64,000 nucleotides of DNA, from assembly GCF_002878395.1 (NCBI RefSeq), contig NC_061118.1:127084010-127148009 (forward strand), given 5' to 3'. The notes under the pieces are model-generated. The model did not search any database and was not told the DNA's origin. It saw only the letters and a list, made by a program, of their open reading frames with translations. Shown in pieces: positions 1-11,289 of the stretch (its first letter is position 1; each line of letters opens with the position of its first letter). This stretch comes from Capsicum annuum (lineage: Eukaryota; Streptophyta; Magnoliopsida; Solanales; Solanaceae). A program made the translations under genes and the position numbers.

Positions 1-253
1 ACCTTAGTATAAGGTTACTTCATGATTTCATAACTTGCAATGATGTACGTTGAATTGTGTCTTTGGTTATGGCTATGACGCTCCTCTTAGATATGATGTT
101 GGCCTATAGAGATACTATTTTCTCTTTGAGATAATGTTGGCCTATAGAGATGTTATTTCCTCTTAGATGTGATTTTTGCCTACAGATGTGTTATTTTCTC
201 GTAGGTATGATTGTTAGGCCTATAGAGATGCTAATAATTACCATATTATTGAT

Positions 254-433
254 AACATAACACAACCCTTAGCCCAATAATATGTCTGAAATAATCACCA
301 TATTATAATCATGGCCTTAGGCTTGCAAATATGATTATTAATATGAGTTTTGGATACATATATAGGCCTAAGGCCATGATTATAATGTGGTGATTATTTC
401 GGACATTTTATTAGGCTAAGGGCTATGTTATGA
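254..433. repeat. Long imperfect inverted repeat (hairpin)
   Basis: Arms at about 254-323 and 365-433 are reverse complements over about 70 bases with only a handful of mismatches and small gaps, around a loop of about 40 bases. Both arms contain the block ataatcaccaYattataatc on one strand or its complement. It lies inside the G1 LTR. No target duplication is obvious. It could be a foldback or MITE-like insertion, or a local inverted duplication. Confidence 0.8.
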
Positions 434-1341
434 TATTTATTGAATATTTGAGAAATGTTTATATTATAAAGGATGCGATTATAGTTTATGAATATGCATA
501 TATATATGTTTGTATACACATCTCTCGTGTATAGGATGAAAGAAGATGCGATATGATGCTTATTGTTCCATTGATTGAATACTTATGATGACATTAATAG
601 ATTTTGTACATTCATGATTATTATATCGGTAATTGATGTAATTCTAGTTGAAATATGATCTTATATCTGTTATTCCTAATTAAGGGTTAAGCTACGTGGT
701 AGCTAGTTATCTATTAGGTTACTATAGCACTTGATGACTTGGTTTATGATGTTGATTAGTTGTTAAAAAATGTGTGTATCAATGAGGCTTGATAATAAGA
801 GATGTTAATAATAAGAGATGACTTGTTAATAATAAGGAATAGTTGGAAAATAAGGATTAGTTGGCAAATAAGGATTAGTTGGTAAATGATAGTTATTTAA
901 CAAATGGTGTTAGTTGATAAAAGATGGTTGAATGGTAAATGGTAATGTGTCGAATAATAATGATTAATGGATATGGAGTGATTAGTTGATAATGTTGATT
1001 AGTGGATAAATAGAATTATGGTCTAGTGATGAATCTTGACTAAATATTAGGTATTGACTACTTATTATATAGTGATTAGTTATTATCCCATGAATAAGGT
1101 TTAGGTGAAGGATATTATTTAGGCTAATAATTATAGATCATATGAAGACTTGTGAACTAGTGGTTTAATGATAATAAGTGTTGGTTAGCTAATATTGAAA
1201 AATTAGGAAGTATCGACAAGTTAGATGTTTTATGATGATATGGTCATGATTATGAATATGCTAATAAGCTTACAGATTGACCCCTCATTTTTCCACGGCT
1301 TGAGCCCGTGTATCAATTATATGTTTATAAGTAAATGTTTT

Positions 1342-1672
1342 GATGTTATGATATATTGATGCTCGGTAAGGCCGGAAGATACTGTGATGATATATTGATG
1401 CCCTGCAAGGACGAAGGATACTGTGATGATATATTGACGCCCGTCAAAGATGGAGGATACTGTGATGTTATATTGATGCCTAACAAGACCAAAGAATATT
1501 ATAATGATATATTGATGCTCAAAAAGACTGGAGGATATTGTGATGATATGATGATACCCGATAAGGCTAGAGGATATTGTGATGATATTATTGATACCCG
1601 ACATAGCTGAAAGATACTGGGATGATGTATTAATACCCAACAAGGCCAAAGGTTGATTATGTTGATGATGGG
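1342..1672 (+). repeat. 39-bp tandem repeat array, about 8 units
   Basis: Successive units are 39 bases long and follow the pattern gatgcccg-n-aaggc-n-gaggatactgtgatgatatatt, with roughly 75-85% identity between neighbours. As 39 is 13 codons, the frame stays open across much of the array (1356-1610 plus strand, repeated motif GYCDDILMP). I regard the ORF as a by-product of the repeat and not as a gene. The same 39-bp family recurs in the opposite orientation at 14737-15082. Confidence 0.9.
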
Positions 1673-2201
1673 CACGATGATGATAGTTATGATAGATATG
1701 GTTATGATGATGAGATTGTAATATTGATTGTGTACTTTGCATTCACTCCTGCATGCACATTGCCTATAACTAGTATACACCTATGTCTATCATCTGGAAT
1801 GGAATGGCTGCATAGAAATGGTGAAGAGTGTGCCTTATGTTGTTGTATGTTGATTGAACCTTTCGAGTCTGGGGTAGTGGAGTTATGTATATGCTAGTCT
1901 AGGTATTTAGTTGTCCAAAGTATCCAGTTATTCATGATGTTATTGATATTGTTGTTATCATTGTTATGATTATTATTATGGCTAACTAATGACAGATTGG
2001 CCATTAATTTGATATCAAGATATGAGATATGTCTACGACCTATGATATCTAATGATGGTGCTATTATATATGATTATTTTATGTCTAGTCATGTAGATTA
2101 GAAACCCTGAGAAGGATAACATTAAATCCCGATAGTATTATAATGAGGCCTTAACATGAAAATATGAAGATCTAGGTTTTTCTTTTAGATGACCTCGGGT
2201 T

Positions 2202-2208
<7 letters not shown>

Positions 2209-2242
<34 letters not shown>
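2209..2242. repeat. (TA)n microsatellite
   Basis: An uninterrupted alternation of T and A covers about 34 bases inside the G1 LTR. Confidence 0.95.
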
Positions 2243-2245
<3 letters not shown>

Positions 2246-3037
2246 TAGCTATATGAATCTATGGTACTACCATATATTCCTTCCTTTGTTGTTCATTTTG
2301 TATGGTCATTTCTTTGCCTTGTATACTACTGTGTGTCTTTCTTTGGGTCTTTATTTGTGTATTGACCTGGGATATATGGTATAACATTGACGTATATTGA
2401 ATGTAGATATAATAGGATAGTTTATCCTAATATTTCCTTAGTCTACTTATGCTAGACTCTTGGACATAAGCTAGATAGATGTTCCTTATTATTTTATTGA
2501 CTTGTCATATGATTTCTGGACTCTTGGGTGTAGTTTCCATTTTGTTTAGATATTGTATATATATGGCTCATCTTTGGAGCTTAGTTGGCAGTTGCCTATT
2601 GAGTACCATTCATTTGGTACTCATACTATACTTCTGCAGCTTATAGATCATACAATGAGTTATCTCTATTGATGTGTGCATCATGCGGAGCAACCATAGT
2701 TCAGAGACTTAGAGTGAGCTCCTGACATTCAGAGTATTACTTATCTCACTCTTGCGTATTAAATAAGTATCTAAGTTGTATTTAGAGATAAGTTGTATCA
2801 GTATATTTTCTCTTGATATCTCATTTTTGAACTCTTATTTTATTTAGAAATTCTTGTTTTGATACTACCAGGTTTTGAGATTCTATTGTGTATTTATCTT
2901 TATTCCACTTATTTTGCATTCTTTTCCTTGTATTATTGAGTAGTCTGTTACTAGTTATTCTAAACTACGGGTTGTCTTGCCTACTGAGGGGTTATGTTAG
3001 GCGCCATCATTAACTAAGAAATTAGGTAATGACAAAT

Positions 3038-3049
3038 TGGTATTAGAAC
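3038..3049 (+). other. Primer binding site of G1 (tRNA-iMet type)
   Basis: The sequence tggtattagaac matches the common plant primer site TGGTATCAGAGC at 10 of 12 positions. It sits 3 bases after the LTR end and is followed by ctaggtt, as in related gypsy elements. This is where reverse transcription would start in an active copy. Confidence 0.75.
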
Positions 3050-3239
3050 CTAGGTTTCACTGGTGTGTTAGTACAAGAGCTAAGTATTAGTAAAGTCTTA
3101 CGGATCAATACGGAGACATTCATAACCTATCTTTATGAGGCTATAAGGATATTTTAGGAAATTCACTTCTTGTCCCTTTATCGTGTGTCTATATTCCTAT
3201 GAACCTCAAACACATTATTTGGCTCTATACTATCCCCGA

Positions 3240-4000
3240 AGGATAATTTAGCATTATCGATAGATATGGATAAGACTTCAATATATGATTTAAGAGTTCC
3301 AGCACGACATCGGACTAGAGAGTTAAATATGGATATAAAAGATCTTCAGTAGCATCCAAAAAGGTTTAGGCCAACTTATACTCCAGTTGAGCTTGTGACT
3401 ACTTCAGCTTTCGAGGTTCAGCATTGGGAATTTGAGTTATGTTATAGATCCCTCTTATCCATGGATGACATTTGATTCATCGAGCATCCTTCAGAACAGA
3501 GTTGGGTCTATTGGTGTTCATCAGGGTTCTTTACAAATTTTGAGTACGAGATTGTATTTCTTGTATGGTCTAGGCATTTTCCTATGCTACATCCTTCTGA
3601 GTCGAAATTGGTGCATGGATGTGTTAGAGGGTGAGTATTGTCACTCTGTTTAGCATCGAAGCACTGGATAGGAACTGGATTTTCCTTTTTTAGGATGTTA
3701 ATTATGAGAAGACCATAGATAGTACAAGTATTAAGACCTATGGAAATGGCAGCAAGAGGCATGCCATTAGTATAGTGCTACAGGTATTTTATTTGAAAGT
3801 AAGGATTTTTTGGTGGAGTTCAGCTTCAGTTGCAGCCCATTAGCTCTACGCAGATAGTATTCCAAATTATGAGTAGTTTTCAGATTAGTCGTGATGATCA
3901 TAGTAGAAAGAGTCCCCATCAAACTTGCGGAGTGTGGTATGGTTCTTCGGGCCATGGCGACCATTCTGGGTTATGAGGGGGCAGTATCTCAAAGTATTCC
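3240..4000 (+). pseudogene. Decayed gag-like stretch of G1
   Basis: No intact ORF remains. It lies directly downstream of the primer site, where gag is expected. A start ATG is possible near 3266. Around 3927-3990 broken frames give Cys-Gly followed by Gly-His and then a Gly-Gly-rich tail, which could be the relic of a CCHC zinc knuckle of the nucleocapsid. Frame changes and stops (for example TAG at 3348) rule out function. Assignment to gag rests mainly on position and the possible knuckle, so it is tentative. No pol is recognisable after it. Confidence 0.4.
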
Positions 4001-5107
4001 AGGATCTTAGTTTAGTTGTGTCATGATGAGACACTAGTTTAGAGAATGCCTCAGGTATGAGATAGATGATTAAGCTAGAGTTAACATGTATTCCCTACCA
4101 GCCTAGGGTTCCTGAGATAGGTTATGATTATGAAAGTATGGATATAATTGTGGATTTCTCTCAAAATTAGTTGACTAGCAATTTGGCTTCAGTATATGTT
4201 CTCTCTTTATTAATACTTCAGGAGTTGCTATGAATATAGAAAGATCGATAATAGTCTAGAGAGTGTCCATGTTATGAGATTTTGAATCATTCAGCTTATT
4301 CAGATTAGCCTTGTGATGTTGTGGCATATTCAGATTAGCAAGAACCATGGATTCCCTATTTCTCAACAATCTCCCTCAACTAATGACTACCAACTATTTC
4401 ATTATTAGATTCAATTGGTCCTAAAATGATGCATAAGAAATGACCACATCATGTCCTAAGGAAAGCCACATTGGCCATCACTAGCATACACCATATTCCT
4501 CTCTTAATGACATTTCATCAAACACATAGTGGGCATGCCAACCAAGAACTTGGAGAAAGAGAATAAGAGCACTAGAGAGAAAGCTCATCCTACCAAATCA
4601 TCTCCACACATATTCAAGGTGTTCATACTATCGTACTTGAGCCACCCACCCCACAAAATAAGAAAAAAGGTTTTATGGGCATTTTGTCAAACACATCATG
4701 CACTAGATTCATTTATGAGAGTATTATGAGTTAAACTAGTGAAACAAGGCACCAATGACAATCTAATCATTCCAACAAGTATTAATCACCCTAATAAGCT
4801 CACAAAAACCAACTTTACATGACCAACTGTCATGAGGTATCAAGTATTATGTCCATTCCTTAAGAGAGAATTCAAAAGTGAAGTCATGAGAGAGCATACC
4901 TTTATTGATTTAAGAGAGGAGAAAAATTGAAGCACAAGTCCAAAAGAATTCTTTCACTTCTTGCTTAGCAATTGTTCTTCAAGAAAGAGATTATGTTGTG
5001 TTTGGGAGAAAGACACGTTGGAAAAGAGTTGTAATGAGAAAGTTTAAATGTTCACTATTTTTGGCTCATTTTAAGTGTTTTAAAAAGACTTTGGGCTGAC
5101 CGGGTCG
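4001..5107. other. No recognisable gene
   Basis: AT-rich sequence without a supported coding region. ORFs of up to 66 codons match nothing I know. It may hold the remaining G1 internal region on the left and, on the right, the 3' LTR of the minus-strand element A1, but I could find no TG...CA boundary with a duplication. Confidence 0.5.
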
Positions 5108-5221
5108 GGTCAGCCCCATAAAATCCGACCCATTTTAAACATCAGTGAATTTTTAAAAGACCTCGGTCAGCCCCATAAAATCCGATCCGTTTTAAACATC
5201 AGTGAATTTTTAAAAGACCTG
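5108..5221. repeat. 57-bp tandem duplication
   Basis: Two copies with the start cagccccataaaatccga at 5111 and 5168 differ at only a few positions. They lie between unclassified sequence and the 3' end of A1. Confidence 0.9.
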
Positions 5222-5680
5222 CATGCCATCTACATTCAACCCATGAATGGACTGCTTAAGCAGTTCCAGCACACAATGGGCTATTACCTATCAGCTAACC
5301 TGCTTCCAACAAGGTCCAGCGCAGGTCCAAGTAGTTTACCTGCAGTTTCTCGGCCTAAAACTCATGTGTTTTGCGTCCCTTCTGCATTGAATATGTGGCT
5401 GGTCTGCTTAAGCAGTTTTAGCGCATATAGTTGCAGTGAGTACAGCTTCTTGGCTTCAATTTCAGGCTACATGCATCCTAAGTGCGGCTGGCCTATGCCT
5501 GGACTGCTTAAGTAGTTCCAGTGCAGGTCTGGATAATATAGCTACTTCTCCTTGTCCTAAAACTTGGCTCCATCTGCGTCCAACATTTCTTTGACCTGTG
5601 GTTGACCTTCTCAAGCAGGTACAACACATGTTGTTCCAGCTTAGCCTATGAAATTTTTAAACCAAGTTCTTGGTTCGAAG
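5222..5680. other. Spacer 3' of A1 with a motif repeated three times
   Basis: The motif actgcttaagYagttYYagYgca occurs near 5250, 5402 and 5503, each copy containing the palindrome ctgcttaag(c/t)ag. A 90-codon plus-strand ORF covers part of the stretch but resembles no family. Given its place after the integrase region of A1, it is probably 3' untranslated or LTR sequence of that element. Confidence 0.45.
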
Positions 5681-5681
5681 C

Positions 5682-6165
5682 TCACTTTCGAGCCTCTGAA
5701 TCTATCATCTCGCACCCTAATTTTGTGATATTACCAGCACTAATCAAAACTAAGCTAAAATAAAACATTAAAAACATCAAAAATAAATCTTGGTTTGCCT
5801 CCCAAGAAGTGGAGTAGTTATAGTCGTGGCATGACATCACTTGATCATCATTTTGGATCTTTGAAGCAAAGCGACTCGACCTTAGTCGCTCTGGGTCCAC
5901 CCACATAATAGTTCTCAATCGTTGGCCATTTACCATAAATTTCTTCTTCTCATGATCTTCTAACTCAATAGCTCCACTGGGGTAAACATTTGAGATCACG
6001 AACATGCCCAACCACTTCGATCTAAGCATCCCCATAAAGAGTTTCAATCTTGAATTGAATAGGAGTATATCATCACCCACATGAAACTATCACTTTAAGA
6101 TTTTAGCATCATGCCACCTCTTCATCTTCTCTTTGTACAACATAGAACTTTCATAAGCTTTGAGT
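5682..6165 (-). pseudogene. A1 post-integrase region
   Basis: The minus-strand ORF 6080-5682 encodes MGDDILLFNSRLKLF near its start and VNGQRLR further on, matching the basic C-terminal domain that follows the integrase core in Athila-type polyproteins. It ends with the tail HDYNYSTSWEANQ, which in these elements marks the end of pol before the 3' ORF or untranslated region. Upstream it is separated from the integrase core by stops around 6090-6160. No env-position ORF follows. Confidence 0.75.
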
Positions 6166-7155
6166 CAAAACTCATCCAACTCATGAAGTTGATTCACTCT
6201 CGATTTTGAAGCATCCTCCCAATCCATATTAAACTTCTTCAAAACCCATAAAGCCTTATGTTCTAACACGACGGGTAAGTGACAAGCCTTCCCAAACACC
6301 AATTGGTAGGGGGACATACCGATAGGAGTTTTATTGGCCGTTCTATATGCCCAAAGAGCATCATTGAGTTGCCTTGCCCAATTCGTACGACCAACATTCA
6401 CAGTTTTCTCAAGGATGGACTTGATTTCACGATTCGAGACTTCAACTTAGCCACTATTTTGGGGATGATAAGGAGTATGAACCTTATACTTTACCCCATA
6501 CTTATCAAGCAAAGCATCGAAGACTCGATTACAAAAATAAGAGCCGCTATCACTAATATTGCCCTTGAAGTCGTGAACCTTGTAAAGATGTACTTCTTTA
6601 AGAAAAATGTGACACTTTCCTTCATTGTTCGGTAAAGCAATGGATTCCATCCTATTTGAGACATAATCGATGGCTACCAAGATATATTTATTACCATATG
6701 AGCTCACAAAGGGACCCATGAAGTTAATCCTCTACACATCAAATAGTTCAACCTTGAGATTGTACTTAAGAGGCATCTTATGCCTCATCGAAACACCATA
6801 TTGTATTTGGCATTGAGGGCATGTTTTGACCATTTCATAAGCATCTCTATGAAGGGTAGGACAATAATATCCACTTTAAAGGACCTTAGCGGTCGTTTGG
6901 ATCCCACCATGATGACCACCGAATGGAGAGGAGTGATAAGCCTCAAGAATATCTATCATTTCCGCTTCCATGACACACCTACGGATCACACCATCCATAC
7001 ACTCCCTAAACAAGAACGGTTCATCTAAAAAATATTTTTTCACATCAAATAGGAACCAATTTTTTTTTATAATGATTAAGCTCGTCGGGAAGCACACCGC
7101 TCACAATATAGTTAGCATAATCCACATACTTAAGTGTGATGCTTCCCAAAAGTGA
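6165..7155 (-). pseudogene. A1 integrase
   Basis: The fragment 7097-6876 carries the region just after the zinc-binding head (EAYHSSPFGGHHGGIQTT). The fragment 6719-6447 carries the catalytic core: Asp in AIDYVSNRME and the second Asp in SDSGSYFCN, where relatives have SDGGSHF. YHPQNSG precedes a TAG where a Gln is usual, then the core continues at 6401-6165 with [17 protein letters not shown]. Integrase joins the DNA copy to host DNA. The chain is broken by at least two frameshifts or stops, so it is inactive. Confidence 0.85.
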
Positions 7156-7159
7156 CATG

Positions 7160-7586
7160 ACTAGCTCATCGGGGAAGGTATCATCAATATCAATCTTGCC
7201 CCACTTTTCATGATTGGATTCAAGGCGGGAAGGTGGTCGGCTACTTGATTTTTGCACCCTTTTTGATCTTTTATTTCAAAATCGAACACTTGCAAGAGCA
7301 ATATCAACCTAGTCAATTGAGGTTTTGCCTCTTTCTTTGCCATAGGCTATCGAAGAGTGGTGTGGTGCGTGGGTACAACTACTTTTATTCCTAACAAATA
7401 AGGCCGAACCTTCTCAAAAGTATACGCCATAACTAATAACTCTTATTTTGTAACCGTATAATTACATTGGGCATCATTCAACGTCTTGCTTGCATAATAA
7501 ATTGGGTGGAACAACTTCTTTTTTCTTTGGTCCAAAACTGCACCTAGAGCAACACCACTTGCATCACACTTTAATTCAAAGGGAAA
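7160..7586 (-). pseudogene. A1 RNase H
   Basis: Reads as the C-terminal half of the RNase H that follows RT in gypsy elements. The recognisable end is [18 protein letters not shown] and [18 protein letters not shown] at 7343-7220, the usual RNase H-to-integrase tether. The N-terminal part (7350-7586) is out of frame with RT but retains family words such as the region around the ASD loop. RNase H removes the RNA template during reverse transcription. Dead by frameshift. Confidence 0.75.
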
Positions 7587-8660
7587 TTACCAATCCGGGC
7601 TAACTATGATAGGAGCCGACATAAGGAGTTCCTTGAGACAATTGAATGCTTTTACGGAATCATAATCAAACTCAAATTTTTCCTCCTTCTCAAGAAACTT
7701 GCACAAAGGGTGAGCAATCTTCAAAATTTTTTTAATGAAGCGCCGATAGAACCCAACATGACTAAGAAAACTTCTAATACCCTTCACAGAGATCGGTGGA
7801 GGTAACTTAGAGATCACCTCAACTTTTGCTTGATCCACTTGGATGCCCTTTCCCAAAATTTTGTGGCCTAGAACAATGCCTTCCTTGACCATAAAATGAC
7901 ATTTTTCCCAATTCAAAACAAGATTAGTCTCTATACATCTTTCAAGGACTTTACTTAAGTAAGCGAGGCAAGAATCAAATGAATCCTCAACCATGGAGAA
8001 TTTATCCATGAAAACCTCCATTGTATCGTCTACAATATCGGCAAAAATGGACAACTGTATCGTTGGAACGTAGATGACGCATCGTATAACCTAAAGGGTA
8101 TGCGCTTGAAAGAAAATGTGCCATAGGGACAAGTGAAAGTGGTCTTTTCTTGATCTTCTAGGGCGATACAAATTTGATTGTACCCCGAGTAACCATCAAG
8201 AAAGAAATACCAACCTTGACCGGTTATCCTATTCAATATTTGATCCATGAATGGCATGGGAAAGTGGTCTTTCTCGGTCTACTAATTTAATTAGCGATAA
8301 TCCATACACACTCTCCAACCTGTGACTGGGCACATAGGTACAATATTATTATTATTATTATTATTATTTGGGACCACCATTATGCCACCCTTCTTAGTAA
8401 CACATTGAATCAGACTCACCCACATACTATTTGAAATTAGCCAGACAACTCCTGTGTCAAGCGACTTAATAATTTCCTTCTTGACCACCTCTTGTATCGG
8501 TTGATTTAGTCTCCTTTGGTGTTTCACACTAGGAACATGATCAACATTTAGCTTTATTTTATGAGAACAAATTTCGGGAGGAATGACTATAATGTCCACG
8601 ATAGTCCATCTAATGGTACGAATGAACTTTTTCATAATTGATTTTACGGCATCCACTTGA
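7587..8660 (-). pseudogene. A1 reverse transcriptase
   Basis: Three overlapping frame fragments (8656-8291, 8257-8030, 8054-7587) together cover the RT fingers and palm. Seen are GWRVCMDYR, the segment FLDGYSGYNQICIALEDQ, and LNWEKCHFMVKEGIVLGHKI. The catalytic loop, which reads FMDD in relatives, reads FMDK here (about 8003-8014), so one metal-binding Asp is lost. An (ATT)n run inserts a string of Asn in the N-terminal part. Two frameshifts separate the pieces. RT copies the element RNA into DNA; this copy cannot. Confidence 0.9.
8344..8369. repeat. (ATT)n microsatellite inside RT
   Basis: About 26 bases of repeated ATT on the plus strand give eight consecutive Asn codons on the coding minus strand, between VVPN and IVPMCPVTGWR. 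Relatives have a short ordinary linker here, so the run is an expansion. Confidence 0.95.
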
Positions 8661-8699
8661 CAAGTTCAAGATAATCCGCTACAATGATTGACAATGTAT

Positions 8700-9507
8700 T
8701 ATCCTCACCTAAGAAAACATATTGGAGATGGGATGGTAATGACTTAAGTTTGAGTTGAGATGGTTCAGTAATAGATGGCTTGGCGGTGGAATCTCACGAT
8801 TTTTCAAATCAAGATCCAATTTGATCGGGTTCTTGGTGTAAGATCCAAGACCTATCAATGAAGCTACCACCTCATCATATTCTTCAACCACCTTACTTCC
8901 AAAGCTCCACAACACTCCCACCAAAGGTTTATTCACTAGATCTATTTCAATGCTGTTAGCTACCTCATCATCAACCATATCAATCACCGAAATAACTTAC
9001 AAGTCTATAGGTTGCTTCATGGACTTACACACATTGAAGGATACTTCTTCATTATTCACCCAAAATTTCATCTCCCCATATTCCATATCCACTAAGACCT
9101 TTCTGGTAGCTAAGAATGGTCTACCAAGAATGATTGGGACCTCATGATCAATCTCACAATCAATAATACGAAGTCGGCCCGAAAGATAAACCAGTCAACT
9201 TTCACCAAAATATCATACAACACACCCATGGGATTTTTGATTGAACGATCAGCAATTAGAAGCCTTATAGTGGTAGGTTTAGGAGAACCCAAGCCTAGCT
9301 TTTGAAACACGACAAATAGCATCAAATTAATACTTTCCCCAAGATCACACAATGCTTCACCACTATTATGCTAGACATTATAGCACTACAATTATGGGTT
9401 ACCTCAATTGTTTCAAAATCTATGACTCGCCTCTTTGTAACCAAGTCCTTCATAAATTTAGCATAACTGGGCATTTCTTGTAAGTCTTCTAGCAATGGAA
9501 TATTCAC
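8700..9507 (-). pseudogene. A1 protease and linker
   Basis: Fragment 9507-9322 contains the segment ahead of the protease (MPSYAKFMKDLVTKRR). Fragment 9352-9110 is the aspartic protease itself: CDLGESINLM in place of the usual CDLGASINLM, then KLGLGSPKPTTIRLLIADRS and GVLYDILVKVDWFIF. Fragment 8987-8709 is the linker to RT. The protease matures the gag-pol polyprotein. The active-site Asp of DLG is present, but Ala to Glu next to the site and frame breaks around 9350 and 9110 make activity unlikely. Confidence 0.85.
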
Positions 9508-9849
9508 CGATAAATTGCTAAACTTTGCAAGGAACTTCTTGAACTTGGTATCATCATCTTTCTTCTTGAGCCTTTGTGGGAATGGGGGAGGAATTTTTAT
9601 TTATGGCAATGGAACAATTGGAGTTTCATCCATTTTTGGAGTATCATTCTCAATCACCTTTAGAGTTTTCTCACTTTCAACATTTTCTTCAACTACCATT
9701 GACCGTTCAACACTTGTATCATTAGGCTCTGGATCATTATCAATTTGCTCTTCTAGCCGCTTTCTCTTTGCATTGGCTTGTTCTTCATTTGCATTGTCAT
9801 TGGGGTATTCACCAAGATCAACAACATATTTAACAAGAGTTTGACCACT

Positions 9850-11265
9850 CTAAGTGACAATAGCCATGATGTGAGCATTATTTTTAGGATTGACAATCAT
9901 GTCACTAGATAATCCACCCTTTGGTCTTGTATTAAGTTGTGTTGAGATTTGGCCCAATTGAGTTTTGAGTTGCTTGATAGAGGCCGAGTGAGATGTCACC
10001 ATTTGATTTAGATGTGAGAAGTCACCTTTTATTTCTCTCACTATCTTGTTGGTCCCCTCAACACCCATCAAGATCCGAGCAAGTACATCTTCACTTTTGA
10101 GTTTATCCGGGTCAATGGAACTTGACTCTTTACCCTTTGCCTGATCATGTGGAGGTATATACCAATCATAATCTCTCTCCTTATCTCTATAATCATGATC
10201 TCTATCATGCCAATCTCTATCATGATCTCTTTTTTTTCAACCTTGATTCCCACCTTGCCTTTGGTAGGTAGGGAGGGAACCCCCCGATTGGTTCGACAAG
10301 AACTGAGTTTCTTTATCAAGAAACTCTATTTCCTTATCATCATAATCTTTAGCACTCTGAGAAGCAACAACATTAACTTCTTTTGGAGGATCCCCCATCG
10401 CATGCTTGGTAAGACGATCAAGTTGTGTCATCGCTTTAGCCATATTTGCATTTTTTTTTTTTATCTTTTTTCTTTTTATCTTGCTTCATAAAAGATGTAG
10501 AGGGAGCCCCCAAGGCCACCTCAATATCTCTTGTGTGCCACCCTTTACTTTGCTTGATCAATTGATCTAATAAAGTTGACACAACACCATACGATAGTCT
10601 AACAAGAGAATCCCCAATTGCATTATCGACTACTATCTTGATCAATTGATCTAATACCCTATAGAAAATTTGTAGAAGCATCTTATTTGGAATCGTATGA
10701 TTTGGGCATTGAATTATCTTGTTGTTGAATTGTTGCCAAACCTCATAAAACGGTTCACCATTAAGTTGGCGAAAGTTGATGATTTCATCCCTTAGTTACA
10801 ATATTCGAGAAGGAGGAAAATATCTTTCCAAGAATGCCTTTCTGAGCTTACTCCATGTACTGATAGATCCCGCAGGCAAAGACCGTAACCATAAAACTGC
10901 TTCTCCCATCAAAGAGAATGGGAAAAGATGTAACCAGATTGACTATTGAGATATGTAGGCTATGTCAAATGGAGAACAGACATGAATAAAATTCTTCAAG
11001 TGTAGTTAGCATCCTCATGATCTTAGCCTCTAAATAACCCTTTCATTTGAAGCAAATAAAGCATCACGCTAGTAACGTGAAACACTCTATTTTCTTTCGT
11101 CGGTGGAATACAAATAGCACTAGCTCGGCCGGCATCACCGAGGTGATCTGCATCATCAAAATATCCATCAACCATCCTGACATTACTACCATGTTGACTC
11201 ATAGTATGTACTATTATACGTACCTGAGAAAGAACAAAAACATCAAACAATGTAAAATAAAACAC
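9850..11265 (-). pseudogene. A1 gag
   Basis: The N-terminal part starts near 11265 and includes DAGRASAICIPPT. The capsid region is spread over broken frames at 10690-11000 (words such as FPFSLMGEAV and RSLPAGSISTW). The fragment 10681-10436 has FYRVLDQLIKIVVDNAIGDS and the WHTRD motif, followed by a Lys-rich low-complexity run. The end (10071-9850) has ASIKQLKTQLGQISTQLNTR, the usual coil before the protease. Gag builds the virus-like particle. Multiple frameshifts and stops. The low-complexity Lys/Asp run at 10450-10500 comes from an A/T tract. Confidence 0.8.
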
Positions 11266-11289
11266 TACGGCTAACCCAAAGTAACTAAA

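Larger units (their letters stand above)
1..3034 (+). mobile_element. 3' part of a large LTR (element G1)
   Basis: The end of this LTR is placed at 3034 because the sequence there runs ...aatgaca and is followed three bases later by a tRNA-Met-type primer site. The LTR start is not in the window. In the related fragment at 14736-17241 the 39-bp array lies about 2.2 kb from the LTR start, while here it lies only about 1.3 kb from the window edge, so the start should lie some 0.8 kb to the left. The body is AT-rich, has no long ORF outside the 39-bp array, and holds a hairpin and a TA microsatellite. Seen: end, primer site, repeats. Inferred: family and total length. Confidence 0.6.
5680..11265 (-). 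mobile_element. Athila-like Ty3/gypsy element A1, internal region
   Basis: Gag, protease, RT, RNase H and integrase remnants follow in the order of Ty3/gypsy elements on the minus strand. Hallmarks of the Athila lineage are the integrase phrase [17 protein letters not shown], the RT phrase VTGWRVCMDYR, and a tail reading HDYNYSTSWEAN after integrase. No flanking LTR pair was identified: on the 5' side the gag abuts the unrelated T1 remnant at about 11270, and on the 3' side the LTR is not resolved. Several frameshifts and stops make it a dead copy. Confidence 0.85.

Noticed and set aside
1342..1672. CRISPR-like array
   Set aside because: The units abut with no unique spacers, and the context is a plant LTR.
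1317..1780. Overlapping ORFs of 84-141 codons on both strands
   Set aside because: They follow from the 39-bp repeat, whose unit is a whole number of codons; composition is low-complexity and no family matches.
3432..3762. Plus- and minus-strand ORFs of 73 and 84 codons
   Set aside because: They overlap each other in the decayed gag-like stretch and resemble nothing.
9515..9844. 109-codon plus-strand ORF
   Set aside because: Antisense to the A1 gag-protease linker; Ser/Phe-rich composition comes from the complementary strand.
10147..10491. 114-codon plus-strand ORF with Ile-rich, membrane-like composition
   Set aside because: Shadow of the A1 gag low-complexity region on the other strand.
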